From Flavobacteriaceae bacterium (GTDB taxonomy: Bacteria; Bacteroidota; Bacteroidia; Flavobacteriales; Flavobacteriaceae), in assembly GCA_002698745.1 (NCBI GenBank), contig PAAD01000001.1:1-42358 (forward strand): a DNA stretch of 42,358 nt, read 5' to 3'. Shown here piece after piece: positions 28,243-38,610 of this stretch. The notes under the pieces were generated by a model, which was not told the DNA's origin, searched no databases, and worked only from the letters and a program-made list of their open reading frames with translations. Positions within the stretch are counted from its first letter, which is position 1. Each line of letters starts with the position of its first letter. A program made the translations under genes and the position numbers.

Positions 28243-29295
28243 CTTATATGTAAAGGCATTGATATTCATTCCAGCTCCCACACTTGCGAAAAGCACAACA
28301 TCCCCATTATTTATTTGATGACCTTCAAGAGCATTTCTCTTTACCAAATCCAAAAGTGTAGGGACAGTTGCAACCGAACTGTTACCTAATTTATGTATAC
28401 TGATGGGCAGTATGTTAGCAGGTGTGGGTTTACGAAAAAGACGGTAAAACCTTTTAACGATGGCTTCGTCCATTTTTTCATTAGCTTGATGTAGAAAAAT
28501 TTTCTTTAAAGCACCAAGTTCTTCTCCGCTTTGGTCAAAGCAGTTTTTCATGGCTTGAGGAACGTAGCTAATGGCAAATTCATAAACTTTTCTACCTTGC
28601 ATTTTAATGTACTTATCTTCAGGATTAGCAGTTGGGTCGTTTGACTTTCCAGAAAAGAGGTAAAATGCTTCTTCCGTGCTATAGGTTTGTGAGCTATGAC
28701 TCAATAAGCCACCGGCTTCTTCGGTTTCTTCAATGATAGTAGCTCCGGCACCATCAGCAAAAATCATGGCATCTCTGTCGTATTGATCGGCAATTCGCGA
28801 CAAAGTATCTGCGCCGATGACCAGGCAGCGTTTAGCCATTCGTGATTTTATAAATGCTTTTGCTTGAATTACACCTTCAACCCAGCCTGGGCAACCAAAA
28901 ATCAAATCATAGGCAACACAATTGGGGTTTTTTATCTGGAGGTTATATTTTACTCTTGTGGCCAAGGAGGGTAACATATCAGTTTGTATGCAACCGTGTT
29001 GAATGTCGCCAAAATTATGAGCTACAATTATGTAGTCCAAGGTTTCAGGGTCAAGTGATGCGTCTTCAATGGCCTTTTCAGCAGCTAAAAAAGCAAGGTC
29101 AGATGCGGTTTGGTGTGATTTGGCATAACGGCGTTCTTCAATTCCTGTTATAGCCTTAAATTTTTCAATAATATCTCCATTATCAGCACCAAACGGTTTG
29201 CCGCTATCGTCTAAAAATGTATGTGCTAAAAAATCTTGATTTTTTTCTTTGTGTGAAGGTATATAACTTCCAACGCCTGTGATGTGAATTCCCAT
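28237..29295 (-). CDS. 3-oxoacyl-ACP synthase III (KAS III) family protein
   Basis: Cys region AYDLIFGCPGWVEG, His region FLHQANEKMDEAI, Asn region HKLGNSSVATVPTLL. Confidence 0.88.
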   Translation of the reverse strand: MGIHITGVGSYIPSHKEKNQDFLAHTFLDDSGKPFGADNGDIIEKFKAITGIEERRYAKSHQTASDLAFLAAEKAIEDASLDPETLDYIIVAHNFGDIQHGCIQTDMLPSLATRVKYNLQIKNPNCVAYDLIFGCPGWVEGVIQAKAFIKSRMAKRCLVIGADTLSRIADQYDRDAMIFADGAGATIIEETEEAGGLLSHSSQTYSTEEAFYLFSGKSNDPTANPEDKYIKMQGRKVYEFAISYVPQAMKNCFDQSGEELGALKKIFLHQANEKMDEAIVKRFYRLFRKPTPANILPISIHKLGNSSVATVPTLLDLVKRNALEGHQINNGDVVLFASVGAGMNINAFTYKF

Positions 29296-29392
29296 ATTTA
29301 GTTAAGGTAGTGGTCGTATTCTGATGTTCAAATATAGAAATCTACACGGTTACATGAAAAAAGATGTGTTTATAAATGCACCCAACCACAAA

Positions 29393-32257
29393 TTATTGAA
29401 TTTCCGTAACCTGTTTTTGTTCATACATTTCAATGGGCGCACAAGTACACATGAGGTTTCTGTCCCCATAAGCTTCGTCGACGCGTTGAACGCTTGGCCA
29501 AAACTTTTTTTCACGTACAAACTGCAATGGATATGCTGCTTCTTCTCTCGTATAGGGCAGTAACCACTCGTGCGCTGTCAACTGCGTCAAGGTATGAGGT
29601 GCATTGCGCAATAAGTTGTTGGTTTGTTCTTTTGTGCTAGCCTCAATTTCATAGCGAATAGAAATAAATGCTTCACAAAAACGATCTAATTCTGCCAAAT
29701 TCTCACTTTCAGTGGGTTCAATCATCATGGTGCCTGAAACTGGGAACGATACCGTCGGAGCATGAAAACCATAATCGATCAAACGTTTAGCAATATCAAT
29801 TACTTCGATTCCTTTATCTTTAAAAGAACGACAGTCAATGATAAACTCATGTGCTGCTCGGTTGTTGTCGCCGCTATACAAAACAGGGTAGTGTTTGGCA
29901 ATGCGTTCCTTAATGTAATTGGCATTTAATATGGCTACTTCTGTGGCTTTCTTTAGCCCTGCTGCGCCCAGTAAGCGTATGTAGGCATAAGAGATTAAAC
30001 AAGCAAGAGCTGAGCCATATGGCGCTGCAGATATTGCCTGGATTCCTTCTTTGCTATTTGTTGGAACTATGGCGTGATTTGGCAAAAATGAGACCAAGTG
30101 CTGAGCAACACATATTGGACCTACTCCAGGGCCACCACCGCCATGTGGGATGGCAAAAGTTTTGTGTAGGTTCAAATGACAAACGTCTGCGCCAATAACA
30201 GCAGGATTGGTTAATCCAACCTGCGCATTCATATTTGCACCATCCATATATATTTGTCCTCCTTTGCTATGGATGTAAGCGGTTATTTCCTTAATAGCTG
30301 ATTCAAAAACACCATGCGTTGAAGGATAGGTTATCATTAAAGCTGCCAAATTATTGGCATGCTCATCGGCTTTAGCTTTTAAGTCGTTGAGGTCGATATT
30401 GCCTTTTTCGTCAGTCCCAACTAAAATGACTTGCATACCCGCCATTACTGCAGAGGCTGGGTTGGTGCCATGTGCAGAAGCCGGAATAAGACAGATGTTA
30501 CGATTTGCATCCTCGTTGGCAAGGTGATAAGCTCTGATGACCATCAGTCCTGCAAATTCACCTTGTGCGCCAGAATTAGGCTGCAAAGAGGTGCCGCCGA
30601 AACCTGTGATTTCTGTTAGGTAGTCAGCTAGATCATGCAATACGCGCGTATAACCAGCCGCTTGGTCAATGGGTGCAAAAGGATGCATATTGTTCCACTG
30701 TGGATCGCTCAAGGCGAACATTTCCGTAGCTGCATTAAGCTTCATGGTACATGAACCCAGTGCAATCATGGAATGATTTAGTGCCAAGTCTTTACGCTCA
30801 AGGGATTTGATATAACGCATCATGCTGGTTTCGGCATGGTAAGTATGAAATACTTTATTGGTTAAAAATGAGGTTGTTCGTTTATACGAAACAGCTAGGC
30901 AGTCCATTTCAACTAAATTGACGTCATCAGCGGATTGTTTTGTTACCTCGGCTAGTATATCAATCAAAGTTTGAATGTGGTGGTCTTCTGTCGCTTCATG
31001 GAAGGTGATGCTTAATTCACCGTCGTTAATTTGACGCAGATTGATTGCTTTTGCAGCTGCCAAGTGCAGTATTTCATTGGCAGGCGCTTCAATGTGAAGT
31101 GTGTCAAAGAAAGCTTTGTTTTTTTGAGTTATACCTAATTGTTCCAGCACTTGGTTAAGTTGGCAAGCATGACGGTGGATGCGTGTCGCAATTGATTTTA
31201 ATCCTTCTGGGCCGTGGTATACAGCATACATTCCTGCAATAACAGCCAAGAGTACTTGTGCAGTACAAATATTAGATGTAGCCCTATCTCTTTTGATGTG
31301 CTGTTCGCGTGTTTGCAAGGCCATACGTAAAGCCCTATTACCAGACTGATCTTGTGTAACGCCAATAATTCTCCCCGGTACACTGCGTTTGTAGGCAGTT
31401 TTAGTTGCAAAAAATGCTGCGTGTGGTCCTCCGTATCCAAGTGGGACACCAAAGCGTTGACTACTTCCCACTACAACATCAGCACCCAAAGTTCCTGGCG
31501 CTTCCAAAAGCACCAAACTCATGAGGTCTGCAGCAACAGCGGTCTTTACTTCTGCTTGGGCAGCGTTGTCAATAAAAGCTTTAAGGTTTGGTATATCGCC
31601 ATTAGCACCTGGGTACTGTACCAAGGCGCCAAAATATTCGGCTGTGGGTATAAAATCATCACAACTGCCATAAATAAGTTTAATACCTACGGGAATTGCT
31701 CTTGTTTCTAGCACAGATTTGGTTTGTGGAAATGTATTTTCATCTACAAAAAACAGTTTTGCATGTTCTTTTTTCTGTGTTCTTGTGCGCTGACCAAACA
31801 GTAGGCTCATCGCTTCTGCTGCAGCTGTCGATTCATCCAAAAGAGAAGCATTAGCAAGTTCCATTCCTGTGAGTTCCACAACCATGGTTTGGAAGTTGAG
31901 CAACGCTTCCATACGGCCTTGGGCGATTTCCGCCTGGTAAGGGGTGTATGCTGTATACCAACCTGGGTTTTCCAATATGTTTCGTTGGATTACACCCGGT
32001 AATATGGCCTCGTGATATCCCAATCCAATAAAGGAGGTAAATACCTTGTTGTGTTTCCCTAAGGCAGCAATGTGTTTTGAAAAGCTATGTTCGCTCATGG
32101 CTTCTGGAAGTGCAAGGGGCTTATGGAGCCTAATGGCTTCAGGAACAGTTTGAGTAACCAATTCTTCAAGAGATGATGCTTCGATAAGTGAAAGCATTTT
32201 GTCCAACTCCTTCTCGTTTGGACCCAAGTGGCGAAGTGCAAAGTTTTGCGTATCCAT
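29393..32257 (-). CDS. gcvP: aminomethyl-transferring glycine dehydrogenase (glycine cleavage P-protein)
   Basis: About 955 aa; FIGLGYHEAILPGVIQRNILENPGWYTAYTPYQAEIAQGRMEALLNFQTM, LNLHKTFAIPHGGGGPGVGPI (PLP lysine region). ATG at 32257 preferred over GTG 32263. Confidence 0.97.
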   Translation of the reverse strand: MDTQNFALRHLGPNEKELDKMLSLIEASSLEELVTQTVPEAIRLHKPLALPEAMSEHSFSKHIAALGKHNKVFTSFIGLGYHEAILPGVIQRNILENPGWYTAYTPYQAEIAQGRMEALLNFQTMVVELTGMELANASLLDESTAAAEAMSLLFGQRTRTQKKEHAKLFFVDENTFPQTKSVLETRAIPVGIKLIYGSCDDFIPTAEYFGALVQYPGANGDIPNLKAFIDNAAQAEVKTAVAADLMSLVLLEAPGTLGADVVVGSSQRFGVPLGYGGPHAAFFATKTAYKRSVPGRIIGVTQDQSGNRALRMALQTREQHIKRDRATSNICTAQVLLAVIAGMYAVYHGPEGLKSIATRIHRHACQLNQVLEQLGITQKNKAFFDTLHIEAPANEILHLAAAKAINLRQINDGELSITFHEATEDHHIQTLIDILAEVTKQSADDVNLVEMDCLAVSYKRTTSFLTNKVFHTYHAETSMMRYIKSLERKDLALNHSMIALGSCTMKLNAATEMFALSDPQWNNMHPFAPIDQAAGYTRVLHDLADYLTEITGFGGTSLQPNSGAQGEFAGLMVIRAYHLANEDANRNICLIPASAHGTNPASAVMAGMQVILVGTDEKGNIDLNDLKAKADEHANNLAALMITYPSTHGVFESAIKEITAYIHSKGGQIYMDGANMNAQVGLTNPAVIGADVCHLNLHKTFAIPHGGGGPGVGPICVAQHLVSFLPNHAIVPTNSKEGIQAISAAPYGSALACLISYAYIRLLGAAGLKKATEVAILNANYIKERIAKHYPVLYSGDNNRAAHEFIIDCRSFKDKGIEVIDIAKRLIDYGFHAPTVSFPVSGTMMIEPTESENLAELDRFCEAFISIRYEIEASTKEQTNNLLRNAPHTLTQLTAHEWLLPYTREEAAYPLQFVREKKFWPSVQRVDEAYGDRNLMCTCAPIEMYEQKQVTEIQ

Positions 32258-32280
32258 AAACACCAGTTTTTATACCCTTT

Positions 32281-32308
32281 CAAAGGTAAATTTTTGATTA
32301 AAATCAAA
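32281..32308 (-). promoter_or_regulatory. putative gcvP promoter
   Basis: On the minus strand: TTTG (32308-32305), 16 nt, TACCTTTG (32288-32281) matching TAnnTTTG. Confidence 0.5.
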
Positions 32309-32310
32309 AA
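32291..32310. repeat. perfect inverted repeat overlapping the gcvP promoter
   Basis: TTTTTGATT-AA-AATCAAAAA, 9-bp arms with 2-nt spacer. Confidence 0.6.
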
Positions 32311-32393
32311 AACGAAACCTAATCATTTCTGCCTAAAGTTGTTAACCATAAACGGCTACCTTATTAACACATTTGGTAGTTTTGTATTTGTTT

Positions 32394-33185
32394 ATGAAGT
32401 ATATCAACCTTCGTTCCTATATTAAATCTAGCTTGCATGTAGCCTTGTCGCTATGGGCTTTTTGCTGTGTGTTTGCCATGCAACAAGGATTTGATTTAAC
32501 CATATCATTACAATGCGCCATTTTTGGATTCGGCTGGTTTGGATATCAATATTTTCATTTCATTGTGCCTGCATTGGTGGAAAAACGATGGATTAAGTTG
32601 CCCCAAGCCATCACGCTACTCAGTGCACTAGTAATTGGTTTTTATGGTCTTGTTACGCAGACTACAACCGTGTGGTTGATTTTTGTTTTCGTAGGGATGA
32701 TAACAATTTTATACGCACTCCCTTTCGGTGCCCATTATGGGTTACGCTATATTCCTACACTTAAGATATTTATTGTTGCCTTTTGCTGGTCTACCCTTGC
32801 CACTTTAGGTTTATACAACTTGATTACATTTCATTTTGCTTTGGTTGCCACAAAAGCTATAATCTGGATATTGGTAATGATTGTTCCACTCGAAATTCAC
32901 GACCTTGTACGAGATGCCCCAACCTTAAAAACATTACCACAAGTTTTAGGTATTAGGGCTGTTAAGCTGCTGTCCTATGCTTTGATTTTGTCAGCTACCG
33001 TTTTGGCTTTAATGACTTCAAATTCAATTATGCTTGCTGGGGTTGAAATTGCAATGCTGGTTATGCTTGCAATACTTATTTTTAAAGTAAAAACAGATCG
33101 ACAAAAATATATCACTTCATTATTGGTTGAGGCAATTCCTGTGTTGTGGTTGGGTTTAAGCTTTATGGCACTTACTTATTTTTAA
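32394..33185 (+). CDS. multi-pass membrane protein, weakly UbiA prenyltransferase-like
   Basis: Hydrophobic throughout; ILYALPFGAHYGLRYIPTLKIFIVAFCW and IHDLVRDAPTLKTLPQVLGIRAVKLLSY resemble UbiA-type segments. Start reset to ATG 32394. Confidence 0.6.
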   Translation: MKYINLRSYIKSSLHVALSLWAFCCVFAMQQGFDLTISLQCAIFGFGWFGYQYFHFIVPALVEKRWIKLPQAITLLSALVIGFYGLVTQTTTVWLIFVFVGMITILYALPFGAHYGLRYIPTLKIFIVAFCWSTLATLGLYNLITFHFALVATKAIIWILVMIVPLEIHDLVRDAPTLKTLPQVLGIRAVKLLSYALILSATVLALMTSNSIMLAGVEIAMLVMLAILIFKVKTDRQKYITSLLVEAIPVLWLGLSFMALTYF

Positions 33186-33657
33186 TATCCTTAGCGCTTT
33201 GATGTACTTTCTCACCTAATGATATTTTATATGCAATCATGGCCTCACGTAAGTTTAAATTTTTCACGCCCAGAATTTGACATGCTAATAACGCTGCATT
33301 TTTTGCGCCGTTTAATGCGACAGTAGCAACAGGTACGCCACCTGGCATTTGAAGTATAGATAATATAGAATCCCATCCGTCGATTGAATTTGAAGATTTA
33401 ACGGACACACCAATTACGGGCAATGGACTAATTGAAGCCACCATTCCTGGAAGGTGGGCTGCTCCGCCTGCTCCAGCAATGATTACGTCAATACCATTTT
33501 TATGTGCAGATTTTCCAAAGGACATCATTTTGTCAATAGTTCTGTGCGCAGATACTATATCAACATGGGTTTCGATTTCAAAAAGTGCCAAGGTGTCAAT
33601 TGCATCTTGCATTACGGGTAGGTCGCTTTTGCTTCCCATGATAACGGCTACTTTCAT
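33172..33657 (-). CDS. purE: 5-(carboxyamino)imidazole ribonucleotide mutase
   Basis: VAVIMGSKSDLPVMQDAIDTL, VSAHRTIDKM, IIAGAGGAAHLPGMVASISPLPVIGVSVKSS. Confidence 0.97.
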   Translation of the reverse strand: MKVAVIMGSKSDLPVMQDAIDTLALFEIETHVDIVSAHRTIDKMMSFGKSAHKNGIDVIIAGAGGAAHLPGMVASISPLPVIGVSVKSSNSIDGWDSILSILQMPGGVPVATVALNGAKNAALLACQILGVKNLNLREAMIAYKISLGEKVHQSAKDIKNK

Positions 33658-33658
33658 G

Positions 33659-34816
33659 TTAATTCGCTTTAAGTTTAAGTTTTGCTTTTAAGTCTTTAAT
33701 TTGTTTAAAAATAACATCCAAATCAGCACCTGAAAGCGTAATATGCCCCATTTTTCGTTGTGGTTTGGTTGTTTCCTTTCCATAGATGTGTAGCGCAGCT
33801 TTTGGTGTATTTAGTATATAATTTATTCCATGATACACAAACGGTCCATTCAGTTTTGGTGGGCCAACCACATTGGCCATTATAGTTGGCTCATGAAAGC
33901 TTGTTTTACCAAGCGGCGAGTTAAGTATTGCGCGTATGTGCTGTTCAAATTGTGAAGTATAGGCACCTTCAATGGTCAGGTGACCGCTGTTGTGAGGTCG
34001 TGGTGCTACTTCATTTACAAGTAAGTTATTTTTTTGATCAACAAAAAACTCAACTGCCAATAAACCAATATGCTCCCAAGCACTCACCAAATTGTGGGTA
34101 ATGTCGTGAGCCTTTTTGGTAATTTCATTGCTTATATCTGCTGGGAAGTAGACATACTCTACTTGATTAGCTTCAGGATGAAAAGTCATCTGAACAGGTG
34201 GGTAAAGTTCAATTTCACCATCAGGATTTCGGGCTGCGATAATGGCTATTTCTTGCTTGATTGGAACTAGTGTCTCGACGATACATGGTTTATCAGGCAA
34301 AGCTTCAACAGCCGCTTTATCCATAATTTTTTTTACACCAAAACCGTCATAGCCAAAGCGCGCAGTTTTCCAAATGAAGGGAAAGTTGAAGTTGCTGTTT
34401 GAAACATGCGCCAGCAGTTCTTTTTTGTTTTCGCAAGAAATAAAAGGTGCGGTTGGTAGTTTTTGTTCTTCAAAAAATGCTTTTTGTGTTTGTTTATTTT
34501 GAATTATGTCAAGTGTTGTGGGTTTAGGATAAACCAAAACACCAGCATTCTCCAATTCATATAGGGCATCAATGTTAACATGCTCAATTTCAATTGTAAG
34601 TACGTTAACTTCTTTACCGAAGTTTAAGACTGTTTCATAGTCCATTAAGTCGCCTTGAACAAATCTATAACAGCTATTTTTTGCTGGTGCCCCAGCGTTG
34701 GAATCTAGAATATGGGTGCGGATATCCCATTTACGCGCAACATCGGTAAGCATTTTACCTAGCTGGCCGCCTCCTAAGATGCCTACGGATAAATTTGAAG
34801 ATATATACTTTTGCAT
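33659..34816 (-). CDS. purK: 5-(carboxyamino)imidazole ribonucleotide synthase
   Basis: VGILGGGQLGKMLTDVARKW, TIEIEHVNIDAL, WKTARFGYDGFGVK, VNEVAPRPHNSGHLTIEGAYTSQFEQHIRAI. Start reset to ATG 34816. Confidence 0.97.
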   Translation of the reverse strand: MQKYISSNLSVGILGGGQLGKMLTDVARKWDIRTHILDSNAGAPAKNSCYRFVQGDLMDYETVLNFGKEVNVLTIEIEHVNIDALYELENAGVLVYPKPTTLDIIQNKQTQKAFFEEQKLPTAPFISCENKKELLAHVSNSNFNFPFIWKTARFGYDGFGVKKIMDKAAVEALPDKPCIVETLVPIKQEIAIIAARNPDGEIELYPPVQMTFHPEANQVEYVYFPADISNEITKKAHDITHNLVSAWEHIGLLAVEFFVDQKNNLLVNEVAPRPHNSGHLTIEGAYTSQFEQHIRAILNSPLGKTSFHEPTIMANVVGPPKLNGPFVYHGINYILNTPKAALHIYGKETTKPQRKMGHITLSGADLDVIFKQIKDLKAKLKLKAN

Positions 34817-34824
34817 TATCACCA

Positions 34825-34832
34825 CAAAGGTA
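34825..34832 (-). promoter_or_regulatory. putative -7 element for purK
   Basis: CAAAGGTA on plus = TACCTTTG on minus, 8 nt upstream of the purK ATG; no clear -33 TTTG seen. Confidence 0.35.
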
Positions 34833-34882
34833 AGGATATTCCGTCATGTTGTACATCTATAGTCCCCCTGCTTAAAATACAA

Positions 34883-34890
34883 TATCTTTG
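34883..34890 (+). promoter_or_regulatory. putative -7 element for adk
   Basis: TATCTTTG matching TAnnTTTG, 16 nt upstream of the adk ATG (34907); no clear -33 element. Confidence 0.4.
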
Positions 34891-34906
34891 TACGGAAATA
34901 ACAACA

Positions 34907-35482
34907 ATGAAGAACATTATTTTGTTTGGCAAACCTGGAGCAGGAAAAGGAACTCAAGCTGTTTTTTTGAGAGATCATTTTAATTTGATTCACATCTCTA
35001 CAGGAAATTTATTTAGATACAATATTAAAAACCAGACGCCCCTTGGCATTATGGCTAAGCAATTTATGGACAATGGTGATTTGGTACCAGATGAGGTTAC
35101 TATCCAAATGCTTGAGAGTGAAGTTGACAAGAAACCTGATGCTGCTGGTTTTATTTTTGATGGTTTTCCCAGAACTATTTCACAGGCAGAAGCCCTTGAC
35201 GGATTTTTGTCTAAAAAGCATATGTCCATATCTGCTACTTTGGCACTAGACGTTGACGATGATATATTGGTTTCCCGTTTATTATCTCGTGGTAAAGACA
35301 GTGGACGCATAGATGATCAAGACGAAGAAAAGATTCGAAATCGCTTTGCTGAGTACAATGCAAAAACAGCTCTGCTAACAGCATATTATATGGCTCAAGA
35401 AAAGTTTCATACCATAGATGGTTCAAGACCTATTGAGGAGATAGCTGAAGACCTAACAAGTATTGTTGATCAACTGAAATGA
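34907..35482 (+). CDS. adk: adenylate kinase
   Basis: [67 protein letters not shown]. Start reset to 34907; the extension to 34811 crosses the divergent promoter region and purK start. Confidence 0.97.
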   Translation: MKNIILFGKPGAGKGTQAVFLRDHFNLIHISTGNLFRYNIKNQTPLGIMAKQFMDNGDLVPDEVTIQMLESEVDKKPDAAGFIFDGFPRTISQAEALDGFLSKKHMSISATLALDVDDDILVSRLLSRGKDSGRIDDQDEEKIRNRFAEYNAKTALLTAYYMAQEKFHTIDGSRPIEEIAEDLTSIVDQLK

Positions 35483-36477
35483 CAGAAGGTAACTTTGTAG
35501 ATTATGTTAAAATATATGTCAAATCTGGAAACGGAGGAAAGGGCTCTACGCACTTTCACAGAGAAAAATACATCACCAAGGGTGGCCCAGATGGTGGAGA
35601 CGGTGGACGTGGCGGACACATAATTATTCGTGGTGACAAAACCCTATGGACGCTTATTAAATTTAGGTATAAACGTCATTTTAAGGCAGATCACGGAGGA
35701 CATGGGAGCAAGAGCAGGAGTACAGGAGCAGATGGAACAGACTTGATTATACCAGTTCCTTTGGGAACCATTATTCATGACAACAAAACGGGTGAGCAAA
35801 TTGCCGAAATTACTTCTGAATCAGATGTGATCGTTGTGCCAGGCGGTATAGGCGGACGTGGCAATTGGCATTTTAAAAGCTCCACCAATCAAGCACCGCG
35901 CTATGCACAGCCTGGGAAAGAAGGTACTGATCGTGACATTACGCTAGAACTGAAGGTGCTTGCCGATGTAGGTTTGGTAGGTTTTCCTAATGCAGGTAAA
36001 TCTTCGTTGCTTGCAACCTTGACTTCTGCTAAGCCTAAAATTGCTGATTATCCCTTCACAACGCTAAAACCTAACTTAGGTATTGTAGAAAATTATAATT
36101 ATACTTCTTTTGTAATGGCTGATATTCCTGGTATTATTGAAGGAGCTGCTGAAGGAAAAGGATTGGGGCATTATTTTTTACGACATATTGAACGTAATAG
36201 TGTATTGCTTTATATTATTCCAGCTGATGCAGATGATATTTTAAAACAATTTACTATTTTAAAAAGTGAATTGACACGATATAGTCCTGAGTTATTGGAT
36301 AAGAATTTTATGATTGGTATCTCAAAATCTGATATTTTAGATAAAGAGCTGTATACAGCTATTGAAGATGAATGTAAGGTTGCTTTTGACCAAACACCTT
36401 TTGTTTTGTTTTCGTCCGTTTCACAACAGGGTTTATTAGTATTGAAAGATAAATTATGGCAGTTGCTAAAAGATTAA
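35479..36477 (+). CDS. obgE: GTPase Obg/CgtA
   Basis: Glycine-rich Obg domain ([34 protein letters not shown]) and G motifs [37 protein letters not shown]. Confidence 0.97.
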   Translation: MTEGNFVDYVKIYVKSGNGGKGSTHFHREKYITKGGPDGGDGGRGGHIIIRGDKTLWTLIKFRYKRHFKADHGGHGSKSRSTGADGTDLIIPVPLGTIIHDNKTGEQIAEITSESDVIVVPGGIGGRGNWHFKSSTNQAPRYAQPGKEGTDRDITLELKVLADVGLVGFPNAGKSSLLATLTSAKPKIADYPFTTLKPNLGIVENYNYTSFVMADIPGIIEGAAEGKGLGHYFLRHIERNSVLLYIIPADADDILKQFTILKSELTRYSPELLDKNFMIGISKSDILDKELYTAIEDECKVAFDQTPFVLFSSVSQQGLLVLKDKLWQLLKD

Positions 36478-37310
36478 TCCTCATCATTTTTTGTGTAAGT
36501 TTTTCCTATGGGCAACGCATTCCTGTCACTCTTTTTGAGCCAGTTTTAATTACCCCCGAGCAACAATCACGCATCATAACGCTTGATTCTATTGAATCTA
36601 AAACACATGAAGAGCAGGAGGAACTCGCCCTTTTGTATATCAGCACACGGGCATATGAACAATCTTTTGATATTTTAGCTTCCCTTGCAAAGAAAGCCCC
36701 AGATAACTATGATTATCAATTTATGCTTGGAGGCGTTTCTGGAATTTTAGCTTCAGAAGTTTCACAAGTAAAATCATTGTCATATGTAAGAGCTATGAAA
36801 ACAGCTTTCGAGCGTGCTGCAATTATAGAACCAGACTCGCTTACAATCCAACTGGTTTTATTGGAATTGTATACCGAATTGCCATGGGTGTTAGGCGGGA
36901 GTAATAAAAAAGCTAATTGGGCACTAAATGCGATTCAATCCTTATCTACCATAGAGGGCTTTTTGGCGGCAGGTTATTATTACAGAACGACCAAAAAAAA
37001 TAAAGAAGCATTAGTTGCCTATCTAAACGCTGTTAATGAGGTGGATGTATGCAGCTCACCAGAAGTTTCTAATGATGCCTATTACGTTATGGGAGTATTA
37101 AGTTTTTATTTGCAAAAGGATGTTACCAAGGCGCTGTGTTTCTTTGAGCACTATATTGCTCATTTAAATGGGGGAGATCGCTACCCAAAGTCTTTTGCAC
37201 GACACTACATCAATAAGCTAACTTCTGTTATTTATGTGAATGAGGAGATGGAGGAAAACCTCTTGACATATGACTTACTGACAAGGTGGATTCAAAACAA
37301 TTTTAAGTAA
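36456..37310 (+). CDS. exported TPR-like helical repeat protein of unknown function
   Basis: Signal peptide [14 protein letters not shown]; repeat-like helices ([43 protein letters not shown]...). 22-nt overlap with obgE. Confidence 0.55.
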   Translation: MAVAKRLILIIFCVSFSYGQRIPVTLFEPVLITPEQQSRIITLDSIESKTHEEQEELALLYISTRAYEQSFDILASLAKKAPDNYDYQFMLGGVSGILASEVSQVKSLSYVRAMKTAFERAAIIEPDSLTIQLVLLELYTELPWVLGGSNKKANWALNAIQSLSTIEGFLAAGYYYRTTKKNKEALVAYLNAVNEVDVCSSPEVSNDAYYVMGVLSFYLQKDVTKALCFFEHYIAHLNGGDRYPKSFARHYINKLTSVIYVNEEMEENLLTYDLLTRWIQNNFK

Positions 37311-37317
37311 TTGAACC

Positions 37318-38610
37318 ATGATATTGATCCATACGTCCATAGTTAAGCCTCGAATCATTTATGTTTTCAGGCATTTTTTTTATCACAGATTAGGCCAGGA
37401 AGTTTCGTTTACTTCTGATGTGAGTACTTTTGTAGCACACAGTGGTCCAAAGATGTCTTATGGCGATGTTCCATTGGGCAATGAGTTTTTTGTGGCAGCC
37501 AATGGTTTACTTATAGAGCAAGGTATTAACCCAGTAGATATTTCCGTCTTTGAATGGGAGGGCATGCCCGCATTTTTTGCCACATCTGAAAAAAGTCAAT
37601 TTCCATTTGATTTTTTTGCTGCATCTTTTTACTTGATGTCAAGGTATGAGGAATATATGCCCTATACTACTGATGATTTGGGTGGATTTAAATCCGAACA
37701 GTCCTTGGCCTTTAAGTATAATTTTTTGGATTTACCGCTGATTGATATGTGGTTTAATCGCTTTGTAGCCGTATGGACAAATTTTTTTGAATTACCTTCT
37801 TTTTCGCAACAGATAAATACTGCTGAGTTGGTGGTTGAAATCCCACAGTTATATGCATACAAGTATAAAACTCTTTTTCGATCTTTCTTTGAGGGACTTT
37901 ATGATTTAGGAAGTTTAAAGTTTGCCACGACTTTTGATCGATTGATGGTAGTATTGCGCTTTCGCGAGGACCCACTTGTTGGATTAATTGAACAAATGGA
38001 AGCCTTTCGTTCAACCACGGTATCATTTCGTTTTTTCGCCCTTTATGCAACCCTCGGCGTTCACGATAAAAGCTTAAGTGTATTTAGTAAAAAACACCAA
38101 CAAGATCTCAAAAGTTTATCTGATTATGCACCTACTGCGCCTCTTGCTTCGTTTGAGTCTACCCAAAAAAAGCAGCAACTTAAACAAGATATTGATCGTT
38201 TTTCAGGATTAATACACAGGCCCATTAAAGCCATTCGACAGCATAAATTGGTTTTGCGATTTCCAGATACTTATCGTGCCTATGCTTCATTAGGGATCAA
38301 ACATGATTATTCTATGCAATACTCTGATATCTCTGGTTTTCGTGCGAGCACTGCTCATCCATTTAGATTCTTTGATTTGGGGGAGGAACAGGAAACCCCA
38401 TTGACCATTCATCCGATTTGTTTAAGCGAATCAAATATACGTGCACAGCAATATGCTAGAAAAATGCGTCAGCTTTTTATTGTGTATAAATCACGCTTAA
38501 AAAAACTTAATGCGCCTATGTTGGTCTCACTTACTAACGAAACTTTTAATAATCGTTCAAAAAACGCCACATTTTTAGCTACACTAAAAAAATTGTTGAT
38601 TCATGAATAA
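37318..38610 (+). CDS. polysaccharide deacetylase-like protein of the Bacteroidota (DUF7033-containing) type
   Basis: RIIYVFRHFFYHRLGQEVSFTSDVSTFVAHSGPKMSYGDVPLGNEFFV...FPFDFFAASFYLMSRYEEYMPY...SGFRASTAHPFRFFDL resembles the flavobacterial family next to adk/obg. Confidence 0.6.
   Translation: MILIHTSIVKPRIIYVFRHFFYHRLGQEVSFTSDVSTFVAHSGPKMSYGDVPLGNEFFVAANGLLIEQGINPVDISVFEWEGMPAFFATSEKSQFPFDFFAASFYLMSRYEEYMPYTTDDLGGFKSEQSLAFKYNFLDLPLIDMWFNRFVAVWTNFFELPSFSQQINTAELVVEIPQLYAYKYKTLFRSFFEGLYDLGSLKFATTFDRLMVVLRFREDPLVGLIEQMEAFRSTTVSFRFFALYATLGVHDKSLSVFSKKHQQDLKSLSDYAPTAPLASFESTQKKQQLKQDIDRFSGLIHRPIKAIRQHKLVLRFPDTYRAYASLGIKHDYSMQYSDISGFRASTAHPFRFFDLGEEQETPLTIHPICLSESNIRAQQYARKMRQLFIVYKSRLKKLNAPMLVSLTNETFNNRSKNATFLATLKKLLIHE

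Noticed and set aside
31352-31711. 119-aa plus-strand ORF inside gcvP
   Set aside because: Antisense to the highly conserved P-protein; Cys/Ser/Thr-rich translation without motifs; treated as a chance ORF.
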